A DNA stretch of 64,000 nt from Streptomyces drozdowiczii (lineage in GTDB: Bacteria; Actinomycetota; Actinomycetes; Streptomycetales; Streptomycetaceae): contig NZ_CP098740.1 of NCBI RefSeq assembly GCF_026167665.1, positions 7,006,001 to 7,070,000 of the forward strand, given 5' to 3'. Positions 49,834-58,827 of the stretch are shown piece by piece. Made by a program: the position numbers and the translations under genes. The notes beneath the pieces were generated by a model. It did not search any database and was not told the DNA's origin. It saw only the letters and a list, made by a program, of their open reading frames with translations. Within the stretch, counting starts at the first letter, position 1. Every line of letters starts with the position of its first letter.

Positions 49834-50892
49834 TCATGTGCGGCGGCCCCCGTCCGCGCGGGGAGCGGTACGCGCCTCCTGGTTGCGGCCGAGGCGGCGG
49901 CCGGTGCTCAGCGCGGAGCGCAGCGCCGCCCAGGAGGTGAGTTCGACGAGCGCCCGGTCCCCGGGGTGGCGGGCGCGGAACGCGGCGACGTCCTGGTCGG
50001 TCACCTGGTACGGGGCGTACGCCACCAGCAGCGCGAGGGCGGTGGCGGGCCGGTCGGCGGCCGGCAGGCCCGCCACCGCGTCGGAGAACCAGGCACGGCT
50101 CGGCCCCCGCGGGTGGTCCCCCGTGTCCAGGCGCCCGTTCACCAGGGCGCGGACCGGCTCGGGGAGCCAGTGCACGGCGGCGTCCGTCGCGGCGGCGGCC
50201 CTGCCGAACGCGTCGGCGGCCGCCGGCGCGTCCTCCGCCCAGGAGAAGCCCTCCGGGGCCGGGGCGGCGGGCAGCAGGGGGAGCGACCGGCCGGGCGCCG
50301 GGCTCGCGGCACCGGCGGGGCGCATGGCCCGGGCGACCGTCCGCATCATCGGGCCGCGCACCGGCCCCGGGACGGCGGCGGGCATGGGCGACTCCGCGAG
50401 GAAGAGGGTCACCATGCGGTTGAGGTAGTGGAAGACGACGGCCACCGCGAGGAATTCGGCGCGCCGGTCCGGCGGCCAGGAGGCTGGCCAGGGCGGGGTC
50501 CCGGCGCCCGGGTCGGCGGCGGCGCGGGCCCAGGCGGTCAGCTCGGGGTCCTCGTCGGCGGCGCCGTCCAGGGTCTCGTACGTGGCCCGGTGGACGTCCA
50601 CGCAGTACGGGCAGGCGTTGGCCCGGGACACCGCCGCGGCGACCCGTTCCCGCGCCGCCCGGTCGGTCGCGCCGTCCACGAGCAGGCCCTCCCGGAGCAT
50701 CGTCCAGGCCGCCGCCAGCGCGGTCGGGGACGGCGAGTGCAGGGCGAGCGGGGGTGCCAGCACCCCGAAGTCCTCCACGGCCTGGGCGTAGACGGCGGCG
50801 ACGTCGCCGCGCGCCTCGGACTGCCGTACGGCCGTGACGTACCGGATCTGTGTGCACGCGTGCCGGAGCATCGCTCCCACGATCTGTCTCAT
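49834..50892 (-). CDS. AhpD/carboxymuconolactone-decarboxylase-like protein, extended
   Basis: 352 residues, about twice the usual CMD length. ATG at 50892 follows GGAG. The N-terminal half carries the redox motif ANACPYCVDVHRATYE (CxxC plus His). The C-terminal half (from about residue 190) is Ala/Pro-rich, with a second helical block WLPEPVRALVNGRL and YAPYQVTDQDVAAFRARHPG that looks like a degenerate repeat of the first. Possible roles are peroxide or thiol redox defence, or an unusual decarboxylase. It is 102 bp from the PhyH start and could be the first cistron of that operon. Confidence 0.82.
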   Translation of the reverse strand: MRQIVGAMLRHACTQIRYVTAVRQSEARGDVAAVYAQAVEDFGVLAPPLALHSPSPTALAAAWTMLREGLLVDGATDRAARERVAAAVSRANACPYCVDVHRATYETLDGAADEDPELTAWARAAADPGAGTPPWPASWPPDRRAEFLAVAVVFHYLNRMVTLFLAESPMPAAVPGPVRGPMMRTVARAMRPAGAASPAPGRSLPLLPAAPAPEGFSWAEDAPAAADAFGRAAAATDAAVHWLPEPVRALVNGRLDTGDHPRGPSRAWFSDAVAGLPAADRPATALALLVAYAPYQVTDQDVAAFRARHPGDRALVELTSWAALRSALSTGRRLGRNQEARTAPRADGGRRT

Positions 50893-51143
50893 CTTCTCCG
50901 CGCCTCCCGCGAACCGTGCCGTGCCCGTCGCCGCCCGGCGGCCTCGTGGCCCGGCGGTCCGTTGGTCCCGGCGGTTTTCGGCGCAGGTTGTCAGCCGGCG
51001 GGCGGGGCGGGCACCTCCGCGGTTGCCGGTTCGCCCGGGGCCCGGTGGACCGGCAACCCCGAAGATGCCTGCCGGGGCGCGGGGTTGAACGCTGAGGGGG
51101 TGTCCTCGCCCCGGCCGGGCGAGGCGGAGAACGAGGAGGCGCC
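50893..51143. promoter_or_regulatory. Divergent promoter region with a perfect 10-bp inverted repeat
   Basis: GGTTGCCGGT (51021-51030) and ACCGGCAACC (51049-51058) flank an 18-bp spacer between the AhpD-like gene (minus) and the acyl-CoA-dehydrogenase-like gene (plus). The outer GGTTGC/GCAACC letters recur at 61636-61652. GAGGAGG at 51134-51140 is the ribosome binding site for the plus-strand gene. Confidence 0.5.
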
Positions 51144-52330
51144 ATGTCCCCTGTGCCTGTCGTCGAGCGGCGGCGACCGTCCCTTACGCCGGTGCTGCGG
51201 GCCCGGCTCCGAACCTCGGCGGCCCTGTCGGCGCGCAGCGGTGAGCCGGACCGGGCGGCGGTGGCCGAGCTGCGGGCTTCGGGGCTGCTGGCCCTGGCGG
51301 TGTCCGAGGCGTACGGCGGCGCGGGGGCGGGGCGGCCGAGGTGAACCGGATGGTGGAGGAGGTGGCGGTGGTCAATCCGTCGCTGGCCATCATCGCGTTC
51401 CAGCACTGCTCGGTCGCGGCGCGGATCGGTGAGTGGGGGTCGGCCGCGCAGAAGGCGCAGCTGCTGCCCCGGCTGGCGAACGGCACCTGGCTGGCCGCGT
51501 CCGCGTGGAGCGAGGGCGGCGGCCGGGGCGGGGCGGGCGGACCGCGCAGTACGGCGGTGCGCGAGGAGACGGGCGGCTGGGTGCTGCACGGGGCGAAGGC
51601 GTTCACCACGGGTGCGTGCCTGGCCGATCTGTATCTGGTGCAGGTGCGCGACGCGCGCCCGGCCGTGGAGCCGGTGCCGGGCGGGTCCCCGCGGCCGACG
51701 TTCTTCGTCGTCCCGGCGGCGGCCGAGGGCCTGGCCGCGGATCTGGGCCTGGACCTTGCCGGGATGCGCGGGTCCGCGACGGGGACGGTGTCCCTGACGG
51801 ACTGCCGGGTGCGGGACGCGAACCGGCTGGGCGCGGTGGGCGCCGGGCAGGAGATCGTGGCCGGCGCGCACCGGTCGGGCGCCAGCCTGGGCGCGGTGGC
51901 GGTGGGCATCGCGCAGGCGGCGCTGGACGAGGTGACCGGGTACGCCCATCGGCACGGGCTGATGGGGCGGCAGTCGTTCCGCTACCGGCTCGCCGAGCTG
52001 ACGACCCGTCTGGAGGCGTCCCGGGCCATGGTGGAGCGGGCGGGTGCGGGGACCGCTCCCCGCCCGGACCTGGCGACGCTGCACAGCAAGCTGTTCGCCT
52101 CGACGGCGGCGGAGGACATCTGTCTGGAGGCCGGCCGGCTCATGGGCTCGGCCGGTTACTCGTCGGAGAGCGCGATGGCGGGCCTGCTCGCGGACGCGCG
52201 CGGGGTGGCGCTGATGGGCCCGTCCAACGAGTTGTGCCACCGGCTGCTCGCCGTATCGCTCCTCGGCCGCGACCACGCTGTCGCGGAGGAGCCGGACGAG
52301 GAGCCGGAGGCGGCGGTGTTCAGAATCTGA
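51144..52330 (+). CDS. Acyl-CoA dehydrogenase-family flavoprotein with one apparent frameshift
   Basis: About 395 residues after restoring one base. ATG at 51144 follows GAGGAGG. It has the ACAD layout: helical N-terminal domain (SEAYGGAGAG), beta middle domain (LAASAWSEGG, AFTTGA) and C-terminal helical domain (LHSKLFAS, AGRLMGSAGYSSES). The frame breaks in the G run 51329-51332, and one extra G gives GAGAAEVNRMVEEVAVVNP. The conserved TEPxxGS-type flavin motif is replaced by SEGGGRGGAG, so it may be an atypical oxidase or monooxygenase. Its 3' end overlaps the convergent MDR gene by 11 bp. Confidence 0.85.
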
Positions 52331-53297
52331 GGACGACCTTGCCGGTGAAGCGGCCGGTCAGCTGGCCGACCGCCGCGTCGACGCCGTTCTCCAGGCCGTC
52401 GACCACGGTCTCCGGCACCACGATCCGGCCGGTGCGCACCCAGTGGGTGAACTCCTCCTCGAACTTGGGCATCAGCTCGGGGTGGTCGAAGGTGTAGAAG
52501 CCCTGGATGCTGAGGCGTTTGCCGACCACGGTGAGCATGTTGCGCGGGCCGGTCGGCACGCCGGACCTGACCTGTTCGGTCTGCCCGCACATCACGATGC
52601 GGCCGCGTGGCCGCAGGGCGTCGATGGCCGCTTCCAGGTGCTCTCCGCCCACGCTGTCGAAGTAGACGTCGAGTTCGCCCCCGATCTGCGGGGCGATCCC
52701 GTCGTGGTAGTCGAACGCGGCGTCGTAGCCGAGGGTCTCGACCGCGAAGCGCACCTTCTCGGGCGAGCCGACCGAGCCGATCACCCTGCCCGCGCCGCGC
52801 AGCCGGGCGATCTGCCCGGCGATGGAGCCCACCCCGCCGGCGGCGCTGGACACCAGCACGGTGTCGCCGGGTCTGATGCGGGCGAGCTCGACGCCGATGT
52901 AGGCGACGACCCCGAAGCTGAGGTGGTGGGAGAGCGACGGGTAGGCGTGCGGGTCCAGGCGGCGGAACTGCCGGCCGTCGCCGACCGCGTAGTCCCGCCA
53001 CCCGTACCGGTGCCATACGAGGTCGCCGGCCGCCAGGCCCTCGTACCGCGACTCCACGACCTCGCCGACCGCGTCGCTCCACAGGGGCTCGCCGGTCTCG
53101 AAGTGGGGGATGTCCAGGGCGGACAGGTCGCTCATCCGCAGCAGCGCGCCGGGGTCGATGGACATGTAGAGGTTGCGCACCAGGACCTCGCCGTGGGCGG
53201 GGTCCCGGACGTCCACCTCGACCAGTTCGACGTCCCCGGGGTCCGGGACGCGCTGGGCCGGGCGGGAGACGAGGCGGACGAGCCGGCCGGTCCTCAT
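52320..53297 (-). CDS. NADP-dependent medium-chain reductase (zinc-independent MDR)
   Basis: 325 residues. LVSSAAGGVGSIAGQIARL is the dinucleotide-binding loop, NLYMSIDPGALLRMSD the N-terminal signature of the prostaglandin-reductase/leukotriene-dehydrogenase-like group, and YFDSVGGEHLEAA typical of the fold. No zinc-binding cysteines are seen. It reduces C=C bonds of enones with NADPH. ATGA overlap with the FAD oxygenase upstream makes it the third gene of an epoxide hydrolase-oxygenase-reductase cassette. Confidence 0.93.
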   Translation of the reverse strand: MRTGRLVRLVSRPAQRVPDPGDVELVEVDVRDPAHGEVLVRNLYMSIDPGALLRMSDLSALDIPHFETGEPLWSDAVGEVVESRYEGLAAGDLVWHRYGWRDYAVGDGRQFRRLDPHAYPSLSHHLSFGVVAYIGVELARIRPGDTVLVSSAAGGVGSIAGQIARLRGAGRVIGSVGSPEKVRFAVETLGYDAAFDYHDGIAPQIGGELDVYFDSVGGEHLEAAIDALRPRGRIVMCGQTEQVRSGVPTGPRNMLTVVGKRLSIQGFYTFDHPELMPKFEEEFTHWVRTGRIVVPETVVDGLENGVDAAVGQLTGRFTGKVVLRF

Positions 53298-54679
53298 GAC
53301 AGGGCCCGCTCGCGGTCCGCCGCCGTGTCCGCGCTCCCACGCCTGCCGCGCGGGAGGAGCACCCGGCGCAGCACCGAGGGGCGCATCACGGCCGGCGGCG
53401 GGTCGACCAGCCCGGCCACGCGCAGGAACGCCTCGGTGACGGCCTCGTCGTGGACCGCCGCCGCGCGCAGCCTGGGCATGTAGGCGTTCACCAGCCGTAC
53501 GGGCAGGCTCCGCCTGCCCCGCGTGCCGGGGAAGGCGAGGTCGCCGCCGGCCGCCAGTGCCCAGGGGGCGTCGTTGACGCGTGCCAGGTCGCGGAAGTAG
53601 GCGCGCGGGTCCGGGTCCCGGTCGCGGCCGGTGTGCCGGGCGAGCACCCGCGCACCGAGGGCGGCGACCGTCATCCCCTGGGCGTAGATGGGGTTGAAGG
53701 AGCAGACCGCGTCGCCGAGGACGAGCAGCCCCCGGGGGAACGCGCCGAGGGATTCGTAGCGGCGGCGCACGCTGGCCGGGTAGTGGAAGGAGACCGGGTC
53801 GCCCAGCGGGGTGGCGTCGCGCACCGCCTCGTGGATCGCCGGCACCGGGAGGGACGCGGCGAAGGCGAGGAAGCCGGGCAGGTCGGCGGGCGGGCGGTCG
53901 CCGTGGATCCCGTACAGCGAAAGCGAGTAGCGGTCCGCCAGCCGGGCCAGCGTCGCGCCCCGGGGGGAGCCGGGCGTGGCGACGCAGACCTCGGCGACCC
54001 CGTCGCCGACCGGGTCGGGGTCCAGGGGGCCCCGGAAGTCGCAGGTGGTGTAGGTGAGGTCGATCTTGACCTTGTCCTCGCGCACCGGGGGCAGGCCGAG
54101 CGCGGCCAGCCAGCCGGGGGTGCGGGAGCCGCGTCCGGTGGCGTCGACTACGAGGTCGGCGGGGACCTCGTACGCGCCCTCGGTGCCGTTCCGGGCGTGC
54201 AGGCGCACCCCGGTGACCCGGCCGTGCCCCGTCGTGCCGGCGAGCCCGGTGATGTCGGTGGCCTCGGCGAACCGGACGGCGTCCAGGGCGCGGACCCGGC
54301 GGCGCAGCCGCTGTTCCAGCATGGGCCGCGAGGGCGAGATGCAGGTGAGTCCGGTGGTGGTGCGCCGCATCATGCGGCCGTCGAAGTGCCAGCCGAGACT
54401 GGTGCCGAAGTCGCCGACGGGGACGCCGTCGGCGCGCAGTTCCTCGGTCAGCCCGGGGAACAGGCCCTCGATGACCTCGTGGCCGCTGGCGAGGAGACCG
54501 TGGACGTGGTGGCCCTGGGGTGCGGCCCGCCGGGGCGCCGCCGTGTCGGCCAGCTCGTCCCGGTCCACGACCAGGACGTCGTCGTAGGAGTCGGCGAGGA
54601 CCCGGGCGGCCAGCAGGCCGGCGATGCCGCCGCCGAGGACGACGGCGCGCCGGCCGGGGGCGGTGGCTCCGGCCGTCAT
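53294..54679 (-). CDS. FAD-dependent monooxygenase/epoxidase-like protein
   Basis: 461 residues. It starts at ATG 54679, overlapping the epoxide hydrolase stop (ATGA). FAD motifs are VVLGGGIAGLLAARVLAD, VDATGRGSRTPGWLAALGLP and LLVLGDAVCSFNPIYAQGM. The segment APQGHHVHGLLASGHEVIEGLFPG and the GD motif form are shared with the flavin epoxidases of polyether pathways (Lsd18/MonCI-like) and with geranylgeranyl-reductase-like halogenase relatives. Direct coupling to an epoxide hydrolase supports epoxidation of a polyketide alkene. Assignment to epoxidation rather than hydroxylation is inference. Confidence 0.85.
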   Translation of the reverse strand: MTAGATAPGRRAVVLGGGIAGLLAARVLADSYDDVLVVDRDELADTAAPRRAAPQGHHVHGLLASGHEVIEGLFPGLTEELRADGVPVGDFGTSLGWHFDGRMMRRTTTGLTCISPSRPMLEQRLRRRVRALDAVRFAEATDITGLAGTTGHGRVTGVRLHARNGTEGAYEVPADLVVDATGRGSRTPGWLAALGLPPVREDKVKIDLTYTTCDFRGPLDPDPVGDGVAEVCVATPGSPRGATLARLADRYSLSLYGIHGDRPPADLPGFLAFAASLPVPAIHEAVRDATPLGDPVSFHYPASVRRRYESLGAFPRGLLVLGDAVCSFNPIYAQGMTVAALGARVLARHTGRDRDPDPRAYFRDLARVNDAPWALAAGGDLAFPGTRGRRSLPVRLVNAYMPRLRAAAVHDEAVTEAFLRVAGLVDPPPAVMRPSVLRRVLLPRGRRGSADTAADRERALS

Positions 54680-55866
54680 GCGCGGCCCCCCGTCGAGGCG
54701 GTGACCGGCTGCCGGGCGTCGACGGCCGCGGCGAAGTCGCGGAGGTCGGCGACGAAGTGCGCGGGCTGCTCCAGCGGGGCGAAGTGGCCGCCGCCGGGGT
54801 GCTCGCGCCACTGGACGATGTGCGGGTACTGCTGCTCGGCGAACGCCCGGACCGGGGGCGCCGGGTCGTCCGGGTAGACGGAGACGCCGAGGGGCGCGGT
54901 CATGGGCGGCGGGGCGGTCGCGGTGGGCGAGCCGGGCAGCTGGTCGGCCAGCTCGTAATAGGTCTGGGCGGACGAGCCGCCCGTGGCGGTGAGCCAGGTC
55001 AGGGTGAAGTTGGCGAGCAGGTCGTCCCGGTCGATGACCTCTTCGGGCCGCTCGGCGCAGCCGGACCACTCCTTGTACTTCTCGGCGATCCAGGCGAGCT
55101 GGCCGGCCGCGGAGTCGTCCAGGGAGTACGCCAGGGTCTGCGGCCGGGTCCCCTGGATCTTCATGTAGCCGGAGCCGTATTCGAAGAAGTCCCCGAGCCG
55201 GGCGAGGCGGCCCAGGTCCCGCTGGTCGAGCCCGGCGACGGCCTCGGGGCCCGGGGGCGGGGTCACCAGGAAGTTCACATGCACCCCGGCGACGTGCTCG
55301 GCGTCGAGGGAGCCGAGGGCGAGGCTCACCCAGGAGCCCAGGTCGCCGCCCTGGACGAGATAGCGGTCGTAGCCCAGCCTCCGCATGATCTCCGCCCACG
55401 CCCGCGCGATCCGGGGCACGCCCCAGCCGGGCTCGGCGGCCGGGCCGGACAGGCCGTGTCCGGGGAGGGTGGGCAGGACGAGGTGGAAGGCGCGGGACGG
55501 GTCGCCGCCGTGCGCCCGGGGGTCGGTGAGGGGGCCGATCACGTCCAGGTATTCCAGGACGGAACCGGGCCAGCCGTGGGTGATGAGCAGCGGGGTGGCG
55601 TCCGGCTCGGGCGAGCGGACGTGCAGGAGGTGGACGGGGGTGCCGTCGACCTCGGTGCGCAGCTGCGGGTGGGCGTTGAGCCGTTCCTCGACGGCGCGCC
55701 AGTCGAACGTGTCCAGCCAGTACTGGGTGAGCTCGCGCAGATAGCCGACGGGGACGCCGCGGCTCCAGCCGGCTCCGGGGATCTCGGCGGGCCAGCGGGT
55801 CTCCGCCAGACGCCTGCGCAGGTCGTCCAGTGCGGACGGGGGGAACTCGGTGCGGTACGGATGCAT
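54676..55866 (-). CDS. Epoxide hydrolase (EHN + alpha/beta hydrolase), intact
   Basis: 396 residues. The EHN domain (FPPSALDDLRRRLAETRWP) comes first, then HGWPGS for the oxyanion hole, QGGDLGSWVSL with the nucleophilic Asp, and GGHFAPLEQP with the catalytic His. It is a clear paralogue of the enzyme at 37802, with shared stretches such as SPEPDATPLL. It is followed by an ATGA overlap with the FAD oxygenase, so an epoxide made by that enzyme is the likely substrate, opened to a diol. The ATG at 55866 is 82 bp from the upstream flavoprotein gene. Confidence 0.94.
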   Translation of the reverse strand: MHPYRTEFPPSALDDLRRRLAETRWPAEIPGAGWSRGVPVGYLRELTQYWLDTFDWRAVEERLNAHPQLRTEVDGTPVHLLHVRSPEPDATPLLITHGWPGSVLEYLDVIGPLTDPRAHGGDPSRAFHLVLPTLPGHGLSGPAAEPGWGVPRIARAWAEIMRRLGYDRYLVQGGDLGSWVSLALGSLDAEHVAGVHVNFLVTPPPGPEAVAGLDQRDLGRLARLGDFFEYGSGYMKIQGTRPQTLAYSLDDSAAGQLAWIAEKYKEWSGCAERPEEVIDRDDLLANFTLTWLTATGGSSAQTYYELADQLPGSPTATAPPPMTAPLGVSVYPDDPAPPVRAFAEQQYPHIVQWREHPGGGHFAPLEQPAHFVADLRDFAAAVDARQPVTASTGGRA

Positions 55867-55948
55867 GTGGTCTTCCCGGTTCCTGGGGCTGTGGTGGGTT
55901 CCGTCGCGTGGAGCGGGGGCGCTGCCCCGGGCAGGGCCCAGGCAGGGC

Positions 55949-57130
55949 CTAGAGGTACGAGGTGTTGGGGTCGAGGCCGCAGAGCGCGCGTCCGTACAGT
56001 TCGGCGTTGGTGTCGGGGTGCATCAGCGCGTGCAGGTTGAGCGCCTGGACGTCGCGGCGGATGCGCTGGATGGGGTCCGTGCTGTAGAGGCCGCTGCCGC
56101 CGCTCGCCGTGGCCAGGGCCTCGACGGCGCCGGCCGCCTGACGGAACGTCCGGCCGAGCGCGGCGCGGGCGGCGATCCGCTCCGGCAGCGTCCACGGCTC
56201 GCGGGCCAGGCCCTTGCGGTCCAGGTCGCCGGCGATGCGGCGGGCGTGGAACTCGGCCTCGTCGGCCAGGTAGGCGGCCTCGGCGACGTGGAGGTGGGTC
56301 ACCGGGGCCTCGCGCCGGCTCTCGTAGGCGGTGTACGTGATCTTCCGGCCGGGGAGCCGGTCGTGGAAGGTCTCGACGGCGGCGCGGGCCAGGCCGACCG
56401 CGGCACCGGCGAAGCAGGCGGAGCCGGTCGCCATCATCGGCGCGTTCCAGACCGGGGACGCCTGGTTCAGCTCGGTGGCGTACTGGCCCTGGAGGACCAG
56501 GGGGAGGGGCAGGACGCGCTCCATCGGCACCCGGACGTTGTCGGCGATGGTGGTGATGGACCCGGTGCCGCGCAGGCCGGAGGTGAACCAGTCGTCCTCC
56601 AGCTGGAGTTCGGCCGTCGGTACGAGGGCCATGACGGGCCAGACGCCGTCGCCGCCCGGGGCCGGGGCCATGGCGAGGACGACCTGCCACTGGCTGTGCA
56701 GGGCGCCGCTGACGAAGGCCCAGCGGCCGTCGATGATCATGTCGGAGCCGTCCGGGCGGGCCTGGGCGGAGGGGCTGAGCACCCCGCAGACGCGGACGTC
56801 CGGGTCGGCGAAGACCTCGTCCTGGACCTGGTCGGGGAAGAGCCCGGCGAGCCAGGCGCACATGGACCAGACGGCGGTGTTCCAGGCGGCCGCGCCGTCG
56901 CCGCGCGCGATCTCGCCGATGACGCTCTGGAGGGTCGCGAAGTCCGTCTCCTCGCCGGAGTAGCGCGCCGGGACGCGCATCCGCAGCGCCCCGGTCCCGA
57001 CGAGCGCGTCGAGCGTGGCCTCGTGGATCCTGCGGTTGTCGTCGGTCCACCGCGCGTGCTCGCGCAGCGTCGGCAGGACCTTGCTGACGTTCTCCTGGAG
57101 GGGGTGGGCCACCGGCGCTGTCGCAGTCAT
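55949..57130 (-). CDS. Acyl-CoA-dehydrogenase-fold flavin monooxygenase (class D, HsaA/HpaB-like)
   Basis: 393 residues. It starts at ATG 57130 (MTATAPVAHPLQENV). The N-terminal helices, a middle segment (SPSAQARPDGSDMIIDGRWAFVSG) and the C-terminal RTFRQAAGAVEALATASGGSGLY match group D monooxygenases that use reduced flavin from a separate reductase. Substrates in the family are phenols, amines and carrier-bound groups. No dedicated flavin reductase gene is clear here, although the split-barrel protein at 45836 could act as one. It heads the four-gene minus-strand cassette ending at 52320. Confidence 0.88.
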   Translation of the reverse strand: MTATAPVAHPLQENVSKVLPTLREHARWTDDNRRIHEATLDALVGTGALRMRVPARYSGEETDFATLQSVIGEIARGDGAAAWNTAVWSMCAWLAGLFPDQVQDEVFADPDVRVCGVLSPSAQARPDGSDMIIDGRWAFVSGALHSQWQVVLAMAPAPGGDGVWPVMALVPTAELQLEDDWFTSGLRGTGSITTIADNVRVPMERVLPLPLVLQGQYATELNQASPVWNAPMMATGSACFAGAAVGLARAAVETFHDRLPGRKITYTAYESRREAPVTHLHVAEAAYLADEAEFHARRIAGDLDRKGLAREPWTLPERIAARAALGRTFRQAAGAVEALATASGGSGLYSTDPIQRIRRDVQALNLHALMHPDTNAELYGRALCGLDPNTSYL

Positions 57131-57420
57131 GTGTGGTGCCTCTCGTCTCGGTCTTCGCGGAGGGACCGGGCGCTGCGGGACGTCGCGGCCCGCGCGTCTC
57201 CGGCGCCTGCCCGGGCGTGGATCAAGGCTGCTGCCCGTGCGGTGGGCGGCGCATCTTCCGTCGTGCGCAACGGGCCCGGGCGGTGCCGGGCGCGTCTTCC
57301 CGCGTGCTGCGGTCGCTCTTCCGCTGTGCCTGAACACCCGTTCAAGCGCGTCGGGCCCGCCGCGCGCGGTGGAGGCTGCCTCTCCGGGTTCCGCCGTCGG
57401 CCCCGGAGAGGAGCGCGGTC
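57131..57420. promoter_or_regulatory. Divergent promoter region with a GAAC-N4-GTTC palindrome
   Basis: The 290 bp between the flavoprotein (minus) and type II thioesterase (plus) hold no credible gene. TGAACACCCGTTCA at 57331-57344 is a perfect 5-bp inverted repeat with a 4-bp spacer. It matches the Gram-positive LexA-box core GAAC-N4-GTTC, and TetR operators can also look like this. GGAGAGGAG at 57406-57414 is the ribosome binding site of the thioesterase. Confidence 0.45.
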
Positions 57421-58158
57421 ATGGCGTGGATGGAGTGCGTACGGGCCGTCCCCGGCGCCGCGTTTCGCGTGGTCTGCTTCCCGCATGCCGGGGGCACGGC
57501 CGCGTTCTTCCGGCACTGGGCCTCCCCCGGCGGACGGTTCGAGGTGTACGCGGTGCGCTACCCGGGCCGCGCGGAGCGGGCGGCCGAGCCGTGCGCCACG
57601 GAGGTCCGGGGCCTCGCGGCGGGCGTCGCGCCGGCCGTCGCGGCCCTGGCCGACCGGCCGGTGGCGCTGTTCGGGCACTCCATGGGCGCCTGGGCCGCGT
57701 TCGAGACGGCGCTGCTGCTGGAGCGGGACGGTGTTTCGCTCAGCCACCTCTTCGTCTCGGGCGCCTCGGCCCCGCCGGCGCGGCCGGCCCCCGCCGGGCT
57801 GGAGACGGCGTCCCCGGACGAGCTGGCGGCGACCCTGGTCCGGCTCGGGGGCACCGACCCCGCGCTGCTGGAGGACCCGGGGCTCCTCGACCGGTACTTC
57901 CCGTACATCCGGGCGGACCTGCTCATGGCGAGCCGGTACGCGGCAGACCCGGCGGACCGCGTCGGCTGTCCCGTCACCGGGGTCCTGGGTGACGCCGACC
58001 CGGTGACCGGCCCCGGACAGGCGGCCGGCTGGTCGCACCGCACCACCGGCGGGTTCCGCCAACTCACCTTCTCCGGCGGCCACTTCTACCTCGCGGACGA
58101 CCCGCCCCTCGCGCTGGTCGACGCGGAACTGGCCGCCTCCCCGCTGACCCCTCTGTGA
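57421..58158 (+). CDS. Type II (editing) thioesterase
   Basis: 245 residues, family length, and intact. The opening VVCFPHAGGTAAFFRHW is the TEII signature, FGHSMGAWAAFE carries the catalytic Ser, GDADPV the Asp and GGHFYLADD the His. It hydrolyses wrong or stalled acyl groups from PKS or NRPS carrier domains. It is the second TEII of the window. The one at 34580 sits with the PKS, this one beside a lone condensation domain, so it may serve the carrier protein of the amide branch. It is followed after 29 bp by an AhpD-like gene. Confidence 0.93.
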   Translation: MAWMECVRAVPGAAFRVVCFPHAGGTAAFFRHWASPGGRFEVYAVRYPGRAERAAEPCATEVRGLAAGVAPAVAALADRPVALFGHSMGAWAAFETALLLERDGVSLSHLFVSGASAPPARPAPAGLETASPDELAATLVRLGGTDPALLEDPGLLDRYFPYIRADLLMASRYAADPADRVGCPVTGVLGDADPVTGPGQAAGWSHRTTGGFRQLTFSGGHFYLADDPPLALVDAELAASPLTPL

Positions 58159-58187
58159 CGTGACACTCCTCCGCGAAAGGGCACCAC

Positions 58188-58739
58188 ATGACGCACATCG
58201 CGCTCGACAACGACCTCCCCGGCATCACCGGCCTGATGGCCAACCGGCCGGACACCGCGGCCCCGCTGAACCATCTCGCCGAGACCCTGTTGCGGGCGCC
58301 CGCCTCGCTCCCCCAGGGCGAGCGGGAGCTGATCGCCGCGTACGTCTCCCACCTCAACCGGACCCCGTTCTGCGCCGGTTCGCACGCCGCCTTCGCCGCC
58401 GCGCAGCTGGTGGAGGGCCAGGCGCTGGTCGACGCGGTCCTCGCCGACCCGGCGACCGCGCCCATCGGCGACAAGCTGCGGGCGCTGCTCGCCGTGGCGG
58501 CCGAGGTGCAGGCGGCGGCCCGGGCGGTCTCCGCCGAGGCGGTGGCCGAGGCCCGGCGGGCGGGCGCGAGCGACGCGGACCTGCACGACACCGTGCTGAT
58601 CGCGGCGTCCTTCTGCATGTTCAACCGGTACGTCAGCTGCCTGGACACCGCGCTGCCGGTGTCGGACGACTACTACCTGGAGTCCGCCCACCGGATCACG
58701 ACCGTGGGCTACGGCCGCGCCGTGAGCGTCCCGGCCTGA
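58188..58739 (+). CDS. AhpD/carboxymuconolactone-decarboxylase-family protein
   Basis: 183 residues. The core ELIAAYVSHLNRTPFCAGSHAAF matches the peroxidase-related CMD group, but only one cysteine of the usual CxxC pair is left (TPFCAGSH). Classic AhpD thiol chemistry is therefore unlikely unless a distant cysteine (FCMF or SCLD, near 145-152) helps. It is cotranscribed with the type II thioesterase and ends before a very strong terminator. Function uncertain. Confidence 0.85.
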   Translation: MTHIALDNDLPGITGLMANRPDTAAPLNHLAETLLRAPASLPQGERELIAAYVSHLNRTPFCAGSHAAFAAAQLVEGQALVDAVLADPATAPIGDKLRALLAVAAEVQAAARAVSAEAVAEARRAGASDADLHDTVLIAASFCMFNRYVSCLDTALPVSDDYYLESAHRITTVGYGRAVSVPA

Positions 58740-58769
58740 CCGGTGTGAGCGGCGGCTGAAGGAGGACCG

Positions 58770-58817
58770 CGGAGGCGGGTGGGGTACGGGAGGCTTCCCG
58801 TACCCCACCCGCCTCCG
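58770..58817. terminator. Strong bidirectional terminator
   Basis: A 22-bp perfect stem (58770-58791 with 58796-58817) and a 4-base loop lie between the convergent AhpD-like and condensation-domain genes. Confidence 0.93.
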
Positions 58818-58827
58818 CCGTTCCCGG

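Noticed and set aside
53294..55399. A 701-residue start for the FAD monooxygenase
   Set aside because: The extra N-terminus is out-of-frame epoxide hydrolase sequence; ATG 54679 gives a normal FAD motif start and an ATGA overlap.
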